A stretch of 64,000 bases of DNA, from contig CAJYLO010000004.1 of the NCBI GenBank assembly GCA_913776245.1, positions 62,001 through 126,000 of the forward strand, written 5' to 3'. Numbering within the stretch: the stretch's first letter is position 1; each line of letters opens with the position of its first letter. Under the pieces are notes generated by a model. It did not search any database. It saw only the letters and a program-made list of their open reading frames with translations, and was not told where the DNA came from. Below are positions 52,603-61,276 of the stretch, in pieces. The stretch comes from an uncultured Chryseobacterium sp. Its GTDB lineage: Bacteria; Bacteroidota; Bacteroidia; Flavobacteriales; Weeksellaceae. The translations under genes were made by a program, and so were the position numbers.

Positions 52603-52657
52603 CGATTAAAATATTCGTTAAAAAACCATAATTTTAGACATTGATAAAAACAATCTT

Positions 52658-53182
52658 ATGAAAAAGAATTTCACTTTACTATTGATGATGATGAGCTTTT
52701 GGTCATTTGCACAAATTGCAATGAGTTCCGGAAATCAAAATAACCGCTGGACTTTCGGAGGAGGTTTAGGTGTAGGGTTCGGAAGTAATAGTTATTTTAA
52801 CCTTCAGGTTTCACCCAGAGTTGGTTACAAAATCACAGACCAGTTAGAAGGAGGACTTTCCGGAAATGTTTCCTGGCAGACATCTAATTTCTATAAATCG
52901 ACGATGTTTGGCTTCGGTCCTTTTATGAACTATTATTTTGGACGTTCGTTCTTCATCGGAGCCAATCTTCAGCAATATTTCATCAACTCGACGGAAAAGT
53001 ACAGTAATTATAAATTCAGCACAGATGAAACGGCGCTTTATTTAGGTGGCGGTTATATGCAGAATATTGGTAATAATGCCTTCATGCAATTTGGTGTTAT
53101 GTACAATGTGCTTTGGAAAGAAAATAAAAGTATTTTCAGCAGCGGATTTGTTCCTAGTGTAGGATTTGTGGTAGGATTATAA
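52658..53182 (+). CDS. Outer-membrane beta-barrel protein, porin-like, function unknown
   Basis: 174 residues. The signal peptide (MKKNFTLLLMMMSFWSFAQ) is followed by amphipathic strands (RWTFGGGLGVGFGSNSYF, YKITDQLEGGLSGNVSW, FMNYYFGRSFFIGAN, YLGGGYMQNI) and a C-terminal aromatic-to-Leu strand ending FVPSVGFVVGL. An eight-stranded barrel of the OmpA/porin type is likely. No family function is evident. It is a single gene between mnmA and the Crp-type gene. Confidence 0.75.
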   Translation: MKKNFTLLLMMMSFWSFAQIAMSSGNQNNRWTFGGGLGVGFGSNSYFNLQVSPRVGYKITDQLEGGLSGNVSWQTSNFYKSTMFGFGPFMNYYFGRSFFIGANLQQYFINSTEKYSNYKFSTDETALYLGGGYMQNIGNNAFMQFGVMYNVLWKENKSIFSSGFVPSVGFVVGL

Positions 53183-53242
53183 AAAAAATAAAGCCCTCCT
53201 TTATTTTTCATCATTCTGTGTTTAAGGTCGGATAGGAGAGCC
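53181..53242 (-). terminator. Possible long-loop terminator of the Crp-type gene
   Basis: On the minus strand GGCTCTCC pairs imperfectly with GGAGGGC, followed by TTTATTTTTTTT; the loop is long (about 36 nt). Confidence 0.4.
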
Positions 53243-53295
53243 TTATTGAAGAATGCAAAGGTAAAATCAATTTCCGGATTAAAAATTAACGTTTG

Positions 53296-53880
53296 TTAAT
53301 TTCCACGAAAAATTCTTTTTTTGATTCTGCTTAGAGATACCGGCGTGATTCCCAACAAGCTGGCCAGATATTTCGAAGGAATTTTTTTCATAACAGAAGG
53401 GTTCTCTTCCATATGTTTCTGGTAGCGTTCCTCGGGATTCAGAAGAACATAATCTTCTATTTGCTTCAGGAAAATTCCCATCATAGCTAAAAACATATTC
53501 CCACGCAAGTTGTTGAGTGTAATGCTTTTCTGAGCGTTTTTATAAATAGAGTCGTATGTGAGTTCAAAAAGTTCTGTTTTACCAATAGCCTGATAGCAAT
53601 ACTTCGAAGGTCTGCTAAATATAATTCCATCATAATTACCTACAAAACTTTTCTTGGTATGAAAAAGGATAGTTTTATCTACACCGTTGTCCGAAAGGCA
53701 ATAGATACGTACAATGCCACTTTTGATGAAAAAAACCTTTTTGCTGATTTCATCAGATTCAATGAGAATATCTCCTGAACTTACTTTTCTGAATTTGATA
53801 TCAGGTGAAAGCCGCTCCAGGTCAGGTTCTGTAAGTCCCGGGATATTTTTTAGCAAAAAGTCTTTTGATTCAGCATCCAT
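53296..53880 (-). CDS. Crp/Fnr family transcriptional regulator
   Basis: 194 residues. The cyclic-nucleotide-binding-type barrel (about 20-120, DILIESDEISKKVFFIKSGIVRIY) lacks the R/K of the cAMP-binding motif, so it may bind no cAMP. The helix-turn-helix (about 168-190, PSKYLASLLGITPVSLSRIKKRI) is intact. The short length and C-terminal HTH without a full wing suit Bacteroidota members of the family. The target genes are not evident; clpC is the divergently or independently transcribed neighbour on the same strand. Confidence 0.85.
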   Translation of the reverse strand: MDAESKDFLLKNIPGLTEPDLERLSPDIKFRKVSSGDILIESDEISKKVFFIKSGIVRIYCLSDNGVDKTILFHTKKSFVGNYDGIIFSRPSKYCYQAIGKTELFELTYDSIYKNAQKSITLNNLRGNMFLAMMGIFLKQIEDYVLLNPEERYQKHMEENPSVMKKIPSKYLASLLGITPVSLSRIKKRIFRGN

Positions 53881-53888
53881 AATGGTAT

Positions 53889-53917
53889 AAAATGACCACC
53901 TAAATCTTAGGTGGTCA
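53889..53917 (-). terminator. Rho-independent terminator of clpC
   Basis: Minus-strand perfect 11-bp stem TGACCACCTAA-GAT-TTAGGTGGTCA followed by TTTTAT, 17 nt past the clpC stop. Confidence 0.8.
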
Positions 53918-53933
53918 GGATTATTTTAATTAA

Positions 53934-56465
53934 TTATTTTACACTTTCCTTTGTGCTTTTCTCTTTCTGAGATTTGCCAATCAACCCGTCTTTGGATTCA
54001 TTGACTTCCAGTACCACTTTTTCGCCTTCTCCGAACTGCTTGTTTACCAGCATTTCTGCAAGAAGATCTTCGATGTATTTTTGAATGGCCCGTTTCAGCG
54101 GTCTTGCACCAAAATCTTTGTCCCAGCCTTTTTCAGCAATGAAATCTTTGGCTTCATCAGTCAGTTCTACCTTATAGCCCAATTTTTCTAATCTGCTGTA
54201 AAGTTTGCTTAATTCTAGGTCTATAATTCTTCTGATGTCCGCTTGTTCCAGTGAATTGAAAATGATAATATCATCAATTCTATTCAGGAATTCCGGGGCA
54301 AAAGCTTTTTTCAAAGCGCTTTCAATTGTGGATCTTGCTCTTGCATCAGAATTGGTTTTCTTCGCATTGGTCCCGAAACCGACACCATCACCGAAATCTT
54401 TAAGATCCCTTGTTCCGATATTGGAAGTTAATATAATGATCGTATTTCTGAAATCGATTTTTCTGCCGAGAGAATCAGTGACATGGCCTTCATCCAGAAT
54501 TTGTAATAGAATGTTGAAGACATCAGGATGCGCTTTTTCGATCTCGTCTAAAAGGACAACAGCGTAAGGCTTTCTTCTCACAGCTTCGGTTAGCTGCCCG
54601 CCTTCTTCATAGCCAACATATCCCGGAGGCGCTCCAACCAATCTTGAAACAGCGAATTTTTCCATATATTCACTCATATCTATTCTGATCAAAGCTTCAT
54701 CGGAGTCAAATAATTCGCGGGCCATAACTTTCGCCAATTCGGTTTTACCGACACCCGTTGTTCCAAGGAAAATGAATGTTCCGATTGGTCTGTTCGGGTC
54801 TTTCAGTCCGGCTCTGTTTCTCTGAATGGCTTTTACCACTTTTTTAACAGCATCTTCCTGTCCGATCACTTTTCCGTTCAGCTTTTCGTCCATCTGGGCC
54901 AGTTTATCCAATTCATTTTTACCAACTTTGGTTACCGGAACACCACTCATCATAGAAACCACTTCCGCAACATTTTCCTCCGTTACTTCTTCTTTTTTCT
55001 CCTTAACATCCTTATCCCATTGTTCCTGGGCAAGATTCAGTTCGATCTGAAGCCTTTCCTCCTCATCCTTCAGTTTTCTGGCTTCCAGATAATCCTGAGC
55101 TTTTACGGCTTGCTGTTTCAGTTCCTTCACTTCTTCGATGCGTTTTTCGTGGTCGATGATCTCAGTAGGAACCTTCATGTTTTTGATGTAAACTCTGGAA
55201 CCGGCTTCGTCCATTGCATCAATCGCTTTGTCCGGAAGGAATCGGTCTGTAATATATCTTGCTGTTAAGTTGACACAAGCGTTGATGGCTTCATCAGAAT
55301 AATGAACATTATGATGATCCTCATATTTATCCTTGATCTGGTGAAGAATTTGAATCGTTTCTTCGATAGAAGTAGGCTCTACCATTACTTTCTGGAATCG
55401 TCTCTCCAAAGCACCGTCTTTTTCGATGTACTGGCGGTATTCATCTAATGTTGTCGCACCAATGCATTGGATCTCACCTCTTGCCAAAGCCGGTTTGAAC
55501 ATATTGGATGCGTCAAGGCTTCCCGTTGAACTTCCTGCGCCGACAATAGTATGTAATTCGTCAATAAAAAGGATGACATCTCTGTTTTTTTCCAGTTCGG
55601 TCATTATCGCTTTCATTCTTTCTTCGAACTGTCCACGGTATTTTGTGCCTGCCACCAAGCTTGCAAGATCCAACGTGATCACACGTTTGTTATAAAGGAC
55701 TCTTGAAACTTTTTTCTGCTGAATTCTCAGAGCCAGACCTTCTGCAATGGCAGATTTACCAACCCCAGGCTCACCGATCAAAAGCGGATTATTTTTCTTT
55801 CTTCTGGACAGAATCTGGGAAACTCTCTCAATTTCCTTTTCACGGCCAATTACAGGATCCAGTTTTCCGTCTCGTGCCAGAGATGTGAGATCTCTCCCGA
55901 AATTATCCAGTGTTGGAGTTTTGCTTTTCTGTGCACCAAGATTTCCGGTTGGTTTTTTCATTTGGCTGTAAGGCTCGTCCTTTTCTTCATCGTCATCATA
56001 AGCGCTGTTTTGCGGGAGCTGATCTGTATTTTTCAGCATCTTTCTGTATTCCTTCTGCACTGCATCATAATCAATATCATAAGCCTGCAGAATGCTGGAA
56101 GTAGGATCTTCCTGTTTGTAAAGGACACCTAACAAAAGATGAACAGTATTGATGTCTGCAGACTGATATTGCCTGCACTCCAGCTCGGAACGTTTCACTG
56201 CCTGATCTGCCATTTTTGTAAAAGAAATGCTGCCCATATTGGATGTGAACGGGTTTGAGTTTACAGCGCTCAGGGTTTCGATTTTTCTCTTTATCTGGGT
56301 GAGGTCCGCATTCAGATTTTCGAGGATTTCTTTTGCAGAATTTTCAGTTTTGATAATTCCTAAAAGGAAATGTTCAGTATTCAGAAACTCACTCTGCAAA
56401 CGCCTTGCTTCATTTTTGCTTTGTTTGAACACGCGGTTCAAACCGTCTGAAAATTTATAATCCAT
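53934..56465 (-). CDS. clpC: ATP-dependent Clp protease ATP-binding subunit ClpC
   Basis: 843 residues. Two Clp N-terminal repeats (about 1-145), AAA module 1 with [13 protein letters not shown] and [12 protein letters not shown], a coiled coil with a UVR-like segment (about 440-490), AAA module 2 with [13 protein letters not shown] and the C-terminal domain. The proteolysis-linked IGF/LGF-type loop needed to dock ClpP was not checked. ClpC unfolds proteins for ClpP and also acts as a chaperone. No mcsAB or ctsR is adjacent. Confidence 0.95.
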   Translation of the reverse strand: MDYKFSDGLNRVFKQSKNEARRLQSEFLNTEHFLLGIIKTENSAKEILENLNADLTQIKRKIETLSAVNSNPFTSNMGSISFTKMADQAVKRSELECRQYQSADINTVHLLLGVLYKQEDPTSSILQAYDIDYDAVQKEYRKMLKNTDQLPQNSAYDDDEEKDEPYSQMKKPTGNLGAQKSKTPTLDNFGRDLTSLARDGKLDPVIGREKEIERVSQILSRRKKNNPLLIGEPGVGKSAIAEGLALRIQQKKVSRVLYNKRVITLDLASLVAGTKYRGQFEERMKAIMTELEKNRDVILFIDELHTIVGAGSSTGSLDASNMFKPALARGEIQCIGATTLDEYRQYIEKDGALERRFQKVMVEPTSIEETIQILHQIKDKYEDHHNVHYSDEAINACVNLTARYITDRFLPDKAIDAMDEAGSRVYIKNMKVPTEIIDHEKRIEEVKELKQQAVKAQDYLEARKLKDEEERLQIELNLAQEQWDKDVKEKKEEVTEENVAEVVSMMSGVPVTKVGKNELDKLAQMDEKLNGKVIGQEDAVKKVVKAIQRNRAGLKDPNRPIGTFIFLGTTGVGKTELAKVMARELFDSDEALIRIDMSEYMEKFAVSRLVGAPPGYVGYEEGGQLTEAVRRKPYAVVLLDEIEKAHPDVFNILLQILDEGHVTDSLGRKIDFRNTIIILTSNIGTRDLKDFGDGVGFGTNAKKTNSDARARSTIESALKKAFAPEFLNRIDDIIIFNSLEQADIRRIIDLELSKLYSRLEKLGYKVELTDEAKDFIAEKGWDKDFGARPLKRAIQKYIEDLLAEMLVNKQFGEGEKVVLEVNESKDGLIGKSQKEKSTKESVK

Positions 56466-56639
56466 AATTAAAAATATTCACTAAGTTATGTTTTTTATAA
56501 ATAATCCTACAATAATTAATTGTAAAATTTACAAAATGTGTTTTGCAAATTAACTGCCAATCAATAAAACGGGACTTTCTGGCATTATTTTTTTATCCAC
56601 TCAAAAATGTTTAGGTTTGTAGTCCTCAAAAATCAAACT

Positions 56640-56855
56640 ATGAACAATTGGGCAGAATATGTAGGTTATATTGCATCGGCTTTTGTAGTCGGTAGTTTCT
56701 TGTTAAAACAGATTAAAACAATCCGTCTTGTCAATCTGATAGGCTGTATCTGCTTTGTAATCTACGGAATCTACAGCGGGATGCTGTGGCCTATCATTAT
56801 TCCAAATGCAATTCTGGCTGTAGTCCAGGTTTATCATCTTATTAAGAACGATTAA
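56640..56855 (+). CDS. YgjV-like small inner-membrane protein
   Basis: 71 residues from the ATG at 56640 (a TTG-containing longer frame is rejected). Two to three hydrophobic segments: YVGYIASAFVVGSFLL and RLVNLIGCICFVIYGI, then WPIIIPNAILAVVQVYHL. It resembles the bacterial YgjV-type inner-membrane family (PF10688). Function unknown. It precedes the glycosyltransferase gene by 3 nt. Confidence 0.72.
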   Translation: MNNWAEYVGYIASAFVVGSFLLKQIKTIRLVNLIGCICFVIYGIYSGMLWPIIIPNAILAVVQVYHLIKND

Positions 56856-56858
56856 ATC

Positions 56859-57956
56859 ATGAAAGTTATTGTAAGTGTTTTTAATAATCTCCAGACCGAC
56901 CAGCGGGTAGAAAAGGTTTGTAAAACACTTTATGATAACGGCTATCAGCCGCTTCTGATTGGTAATAACTGGCTTGGAACGCCCGGGCTGGAACGGCCGT
57001 ATCCGTTTTACAGAATAGAACTCAGTTCTAAAAAAGCACGTTTCGCATACATAGAATTTCAGACGAAACTTTATCGTGAGCTGAAGAAAAATGCTGACAA
57101 TAAGACCATTTTATTGGCCAATGATCTGGAAACAATAGTGCCAAATTATCTCATTTCTAAAAAATTAGGCATTCCTCTGGTGTTTGACAGTCACGAAATC
57201 TTTACCGAGATGCCGGCCATACAAGGGAGATGGGTTAAAAAGATATGGAAATCCATAGAAAAGAAGTTTGTTCCTAAAGTAAAAAGAATGATTACGGCCA
57301 GTGATTCCTACGCAGATTGGTTTGTAAAAGAATATGATATAAAAAGACCAGCTGTGGTAAGAAATCTGCCGAGAAAATCATTTTTTAACGGCATCACCGA
57401 AAATAATACCAAAATCATCCTTTATCAGGGTTGGCTGAACTATTCCCGAGGTCTGGACAAGGCGATCCTTGCTATGAGATGGATAGACAATGCGGAGCTT
57501 TGGATTGCAGGCTGCGGACCGGCAGAAGATTTTTACCGTGCAGTTACCCTTGAGAATCAACTGGAAGATAAAGTCAGGTTTCTCGGGAAGCTTTCTCCGG
57601 ATGATCTCCGGACAGTTACGCCCAAAGCGGATGTTGGTATCAGCATAGAAGAAAATAACGGACTGAGCTATTATTACTCTTTGCCGAATAAAGTTTCGGA
57701 TTATATCCAGTCACGGGTTCCCATTGTGGTTTCTGATTTTCCGGAGATGAGACATATCGTAAAAACTTTTCAGGTGGGTGAAGTTATTGAAAATCATTTA
57801 CCTGAACATATCGCGGAAAAAATGGAATCCGTTCTTAAAAAAGGTAAAGCATCTTATCTTCACAATCTCAACCAAGCAGCTGATGACCTCTGCTGGGAAA
57901 ACGAAGAAGAAAAAATCCTGAAAATCTTCTCCGAAGCCGCAAAAGAAATTCTGTAA
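56859..57956 (+). CDS. Glycosyltransferase, GT4-like
   Basis: 365 residues, GT-B fold. N-terminal VIVSVFNNLQTDQRVEKVCKTL, acceptor-side LVFDSHEIFTEMP, and the C-terminal donor-binding part YQGWLNYSRGLDKAILAM, LWIAGCGPAEDFY and DVGISIEENNGLSYYYSLPNKVSDYIQS, with the E-x7-E type pattern before PNKVSDY. It probably transfers a sugar from a nucleotide donor to an envelope polysaccharide or lipid. No other glycan genes are adjacent. Confidence 0.85.
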   Translation: MKVIVSVFNNLQTDQRVEKVCKTLYDNGYQPLLIGNNWLGTPGLERPYPFYRIELSSKKARFAYIEFQTKLYRELKKNADNKTILLANDLETIVPNYLISKKLGIPLVFDSHEIFTEMPAIQGRWVKKIWKSIEKKFVPKVKRMITASDSYADWFVKEYDIKRPAVVRNLPRKSFFNGITENNTKIILYQGWLNYSRGLDKAILAMRWIDNAELWIAGCGPAEDFYRAVTLENQLEDKVRFLGKLSPDDLRTVTPKADVGISIEENNGLSYYYSLPNKVSDYIQSRVPIVVSDFPEMRHIVKTFQVGEVIENHLPEHIAEKMESVLKKGKASYLHNLNQAADDLCWENEEEKILKIFSEAAKEIL

Positions 57957-58037
57957 AAGATTAACTTTCCTTGGTATAAATTATCTAACATGAAACTTGT
58001 ATGGTTTTTGTATTGATAATCAAATAAATAATTAAAA

Positions 58038-58553
58038 ATGAAAACCTTCGTTATACTAATCGCTGCTTTTTTTACTATGGTCAGCTGCAGCACTCAGATT
58101 TATTTAGATCCTGCAACGCTTGGTTCCGCAATTTCTAACAAAGAATTTAACTATAATGCAACCAGAGCATTTCCGATGAATGGTGATGTTATTAATGTTC
58201 TTAACGCATTGCCAAACACATCTTCCAGCAGAATTCTGAATCTTGATCCCGGTTATGGATTTAATCTGAAAAAAGATCTTCTCAGTGTCGGTTTGCCTTA
58301 TTTCGGGCGTGCATACAATGTCAGCCCTGCCGATGCTAACAATGGCGGATTAAGATTTGAATCAAAGGTTTTTGACATAAAGCAGTCTGCGACTAAAAAA
58401 GGCAATACACTTTTGATAATCACACCAAGAGATATAAAAGAAAATTATGTTTTTAATCTTGAGATATTCAAGAACGGCAGTGCATTTCTTTCTGTTCAGT
58501 CTAATAACAGACAGCCAATCAGCTTTGATGGCAACATCTCGGTAGATCAATAA
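58038..58553 (+). CDS. DUF4251 lipoprotein
   Basis: 171 residues. The lipobox MVSC puts a lipidated Cys at residue 17. The C-terminal domain (about 75-171: LDPGYGFNLKKDLLSVGLPYFGRAY, DIKENYVFNLEIFKNGSAFLSV, NRQPISFDGNISVD) fits DUF4251, a Bacteroidota-only family of secreted lipoproteins with unknown role. Its stop codon directly abuts the stop of meaB on the other strand. Confidence 0.78.
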   Translation: MKTFVILIAAFFTMVSCSTQIYLDPATLGSAISNKEFNYNATRAFPMNGDVINVLNALPNTSSSRILNLDPGYGFNLKKDLLSVGLPYFGRAYNVSPADANNGGLRFESKVFDIKQSATKKGNTLLIITPRDIKENYVFNLEIFKNGSAFLSVQSNNRQPISFDGNISVDQ

Positions 58554-59540
58554 TTATTTCCCGAAAAGTTTATTAACAAAATCAGAGGCTTCAGAACTAG
58601 GATTAGATTTTAGTTCGGAAGCATTTTTTTTATGCTCCTGAAACGAGTTTTCCAAAAGATGATCGTTTTTTGCTTTTTCTAATATATATTCTCTGACCCA
58701 GAATTCAAATCTTTGCTCAGCCTGTTTTTTTCTTGTTTCGAGGAAAGTGTCATTTTTGATTTTGAGCGAAATGTAATCCTGGATTTTACCAAAAATTTCA
58801 TCGAGTCCTGTTTTTTCCAAAGCTGAACCAATTATTACCGGTATTTTCCAGTTTTTCTCTTTCGGTGTAATGAACTGAAGAGCTCTTGATAACTCAGTTT
58901 TAGTCAGTTTGGCTTTTGAAAGATTTTCGGAGTTCACTTTGTTGATGAAAATTAAATCGGCCATTTCCATAATGCCACGCTTGATGCCCTGCAGTTCATC
59001 TCCGGTTCCGATGACCTTCAGAAAAAGAAAAACATCTGTGATATCATTAACTAAAGTTTCACTTTGTCCGACACCTACGGTTTCTATGAGGATGTAATCA
59101 TAGCCTGCAGCTTCGCAGATCAGGAGACTTTCAAAAGTGGTGTTGGCAATTCCGCCCAAAAATCCTGAACTCGGGCTAGGCCGGATAAAGGCATTCGGGT
59201 CTTTGGCAAGTTCTTCCATTCTGGTTTTGTCTCCCAGAATACTCCCTTTATTGATGGATGAACTTGGATCAATGGCTAAAACAGCCACTTTTTTTCCTTG
59301 TTCAATCGCATATTTTCCAAAACTTTCAATGAAGGTTGATTTTCCAGCACCCGGAACACCGGTAATTCCTATTCGAACAGATTTTCCCGTGAAAGGCAAA
59401 ATTTCTTTCAGTAACCGATCGGCAATTTGGCGATGCTCGGGTTTTTTGCTCTCGATTAGTGTAATGGCTTTACCCAAAATTCTTTTATCAGAAGATTGTA
59501 TTCCGTTGATATAATCCTGTAAGCTGATATTATTTGTCAT
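58554..59540 (-). CDS. meaB: Methylmalonyl-CoA mutase-associated GTPase MeaB
   Basis: 328 residues. The P-loop GVPGAGKSTFIESFG, switch regions (DKTRMEEL, ETVGVGQSETLV) and the guanine-specific NKVN are present. MeaB protects and reloads the B12-dependent mutase with adenosylcobalamin. The mutase genes are not in the window. Length matches the family. Confidence 0.93.
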   Translation of the reverse strand: MTNNISLQDYINGIQSSDKRILGKAITLIESKKPEHRQIADRLLKEILPFTGKSVRIGITGVPGAGKSTFIESFGKYAIEQGKKVAVLAIDPSSSINKGSILGDKTRMEELAKDPNAFIRPSPSSGFLGGIANTTFESLLICEAAGYDYILIETVGVGQSETLVNDITDVFLFLKVIGTGDELQGIKRGIMEMADLIFINKVNSENLSKAKLTKTELSRALQFITPKEKNWKIPVIIGSALEKTGLDEIFGKIQDYISLKIKNDTFLETRKKQAEQRFEFWVREYILEKAKNDHLLENSFQEHKKNASELKSNPSSEASDFVNKLFGK

Positions 59541-59598
59541 TAGAATTTGGAATTATTACAAATTACGGATTGCCGATTTTTACTTTTATTAAATTAAG

Positions 59599-59606
59599 TA
59601 CTTTTG
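59599..59606 (+). promoter_or_regulatory. -7 promoter box TACTTTTG of the cytochrome c gene
   Basis: Exact TAnnTTTG match 21 nt before the ATG; it overlaps an in-frame TTG at 59604, excluding that as the start. Confidence 0.45.
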
Positions 59607-59627
59607 ATAAAATCAAATTCAAAAATA

Positions 59628-59939
59628 ATGAAAAAACACATAATTAGCTTCTGCGTTATAGGTGCAATTGTTTATTCCTGCAAAACGCAATCAGCACCAG
59701 CAACACCGCCGACTCCGGAAACACCCTCTACAAGAGTTGCGACAAGTTCTGACGCCGTGAAGCAAGGTCAGGTTTTATATGCGCAGCGATGTGCAAGATG
59801 CCACGATTTACCTGCGCCTTCAGAGTTTACAGCTTCTGACTGGAAGCCCATTATGGAAAGAATGGCCCCAAAAGCCAAACTCACAGCGGAAGAAACCAAC
59901 TGGGTTTTAGCGTATGTGAATGCGAATGCGAAGAAATAG
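59628..59939 (+). CDS. Cytochrome c lipoprotein
   Basis: 103 residues from the ATG at 59628. The lipobox YSC gives a lipidated Cys at residue 18, a Pro/Thr-rich spacer follows, and the haem motif CARCH (55-59) lies in a short class I domain. Met76 or Met79 is the likely sixth haem ligand. It is probably a membrane-anchored electron carrier in the periplasm. The terminator at 59952 also serves the TPR gene. Confidence 0.87.
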   Translation: MKKHIISFCVIGAIVYSCKTQSAPATPPTPETPSTRVATSSDAVKQGQVLYAQRCARCHDLPAPSEFTASDWKPIMERMAPKAKLTAEETNWVLAYVNANAKK

Positions 59940-59951
59940 TTGATATATATT

Positions 59952-59982
59952 AAAAGGAAACCATTAATTGGTTTCCTTTTTC
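59952..59982. terminator. Bidirectional terminator between the cytochrome c and TPR genes
   Basis: AAAAGGAAACCA-TTAA-TTGGTTTCCTTTT followed by TC. It overlaps the last codons of the convergent TPR gene, whose Lys-rich tail it partly encodes. Confidence 0.85.
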
Positions 59983-60497
59983 TTGCTGTTTTTCCTTTTG
60001 GTTATCCCTTTGCGCTTCTTTGGTATTTTTTCTTTGATGAATTTTTCTTTGCTCTTTAAAAAGTCCAGCATCTGTTGGTCATAAGCAAAGCCTTTGGCTT
60101 CTTTCAAAAGTTCCAATGCTTTTTTAAAATCCATTTTGATTTCGAACAGATAAGATTTTTGGATTAAAATTCGGCATTTGTCGATTCCTTTTATTTTCAA
60201 CGAATATTCGATGAGTTTTTCTGCTTCGTCCAAATCCTCATTGTCCAAAAGACATTTGATGTAATATCTTGGTGTGTTGAGGTTTGTAACATCACATTGT
60301 AATGCTTCCCCGAAATAGAGTTTTGCTTTCTCATAATCATTAAGCATTTCGCTGTAGATTCTTCCCATCAGACAAAGGCTGTCTGCATCTTCGGGGTCGT
60401 AAGACAATGCGTAATTTAAAGCCTCCAAACATTCTGCTAAGTTGTACGGATAATAATCTAATGCTTCGAAATAATATTTACTTTTAGTTAAGGTCAT
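59964..60497 (-). CDS. TPR protein encoded at the end of the rtcB-prfH operon
   Basis: 177 residues with at least four TPR-like helix pairs (e.g. EALNYALSYDPEDADSLCLMGRIY, AKLYFGEALQCDVTNLNTPRYY, AEKLIEYSLKIKGIDKCRIL) and a C-terminal Lys/Arg-rich tail (about 155-177). No signal peptide, so cytoplasmic; the basic tail could touch RNA or ribosomes. It overlaps prfH by 14 nt, which indicates joint expression. No TPR partner is normally described for PrfH, so its presence is notable. Confidence 0.75.
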   Translation of the reverse strand: MTLTKSKYYFEALDYYPYNLAECLEALNYALSYDPEDADSLCLMGRIYSEMLNDYEKAKLYFGEALQCDVTNLNTPRYYIKCLLDNEDLDEAEKLIEYSLKIKGIDKCRILIQKSYLFEIKMDFKKALELLKEAKGFAYDQQMLDFLKSKEKFIKEKIPKKRKGITKRKNSKKKETN

Positions 60498-61182
60498 TTC
60501 TGTAGTTTTTTAGTTCATTTTTCAGTTGGTTTCTTTCTTTTTTGAAAGACTTTTCCTGATTATTCTTTTTAAAATCGGTTCCTGAAAATGTTCGGACCGG
60601 ATTTCCTCTCTGAACATTAAGATGATTGTTCCAGATTTCCTGCATCTGTTTTTCCAATTGCAGAATGTGAAATCCCATCACTTTTTCTTTCAATCTGATG
60701 ATGGAAATTTTCTTATTCTCCAGTTGCGAACGGCAATCCTGGACGAAAACACTTTGCCCGGTTTTCGGATAAGTTGCGCGAACGGCAGTTTCTACTTTAT
60801 TCACATTTTGTCCTCCGTTTCCCTGACTTCTCGCCGTCTGAAACTGAATTTCTTTTTCGTTAAATTCAAGCTCTTCCAAACCTTCCAGTTCAAAAATTCC
60901 GATGAACCAATTGCTTCGCTTATGCATTTTTCTGAATGTACTTTTTCCAATCCAAAGAATGCTTCCAAGCCAGGATTTAAGAAATTTATTGATTTCTTTT
61001 CCTTTTAAAAGAAGAGTCACAGATTTCAAAGTCAGATTTTCATCACCATTTTCACGATGAATGATTTCGTAATCGATTTTATTTTGTTTTGCTTCCTCCA
61101 GGAAAATTTTCAGAACTTTGGCAACAACCCATTGACATTCCAAAGGTCCTCTTCCTGAGGTGATTTGTATTATTTTGTCCAT
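60484..61182 (-). CDS. prfH: Peptide chain release factor homologue PrfH
   Basis: 232 residues from the ATG at 61180-61182. An upstream ATG at 61204-61206 would be inside a repeat, and the family N-terminus (IIQITSGRGPLECQWVVAKV) fits the later one. The GGQ motif is at 123-125 in SQGNGGQNVNKVETAVRA; the codon-recognition domain of RF1/RF2 is missing, as in PrfH. PrfH frees ribosomes broken at the decoding centre, together with the RtcB-type ligase that repairs the rRNA (established for related E. coli pairs). rtcB lies 95 bp upstream. Confidence 0.92.
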   Translation of the reverse strand: MDKIIQITSGRGPLECQWVVAKVLKIFLEEAKQNKIDYEIIHRENGDENLTLKSVTLLLKGKEINKFLKSWLGSILWIGKSTFRKMHKRSNWFIGIFELEGLEELEFNEKEIQFQTARSQGNGGQNVNKVETAVRATYPKTGQSVFVQDCRSQLENKKISIIRLKEKVMGFHILQLEKQMQEIWNNHLNVQRGNPVRTFSGTDFKKNNQEKSFKKERNQLKNELKNYRNDLN

Positions 61183-61200
61183 TGTTTTAATTTGTTTTGT

Positions 61201-61265
61201 TGTCATTCTGAACGAAGTGAAGAATCTCTGATTTCAATTGAGATTACTCGTTCGTCGGAATGACA
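61201..61265. repeat. TGTCATTC-type imperfect inverted repeat between prfH and rtcB
   Basis: TGTCATTCTGAACGAAGTGAAG at the left and a partner ending CGGAATGACA at the right pair imperfectly. The element is of the kind scattered through Bacteroidota genomes and lies inside the rtcB-prfH operon. Confidence 0.7.
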
Positions 61266-61276
61266 AACTGTAAAAT

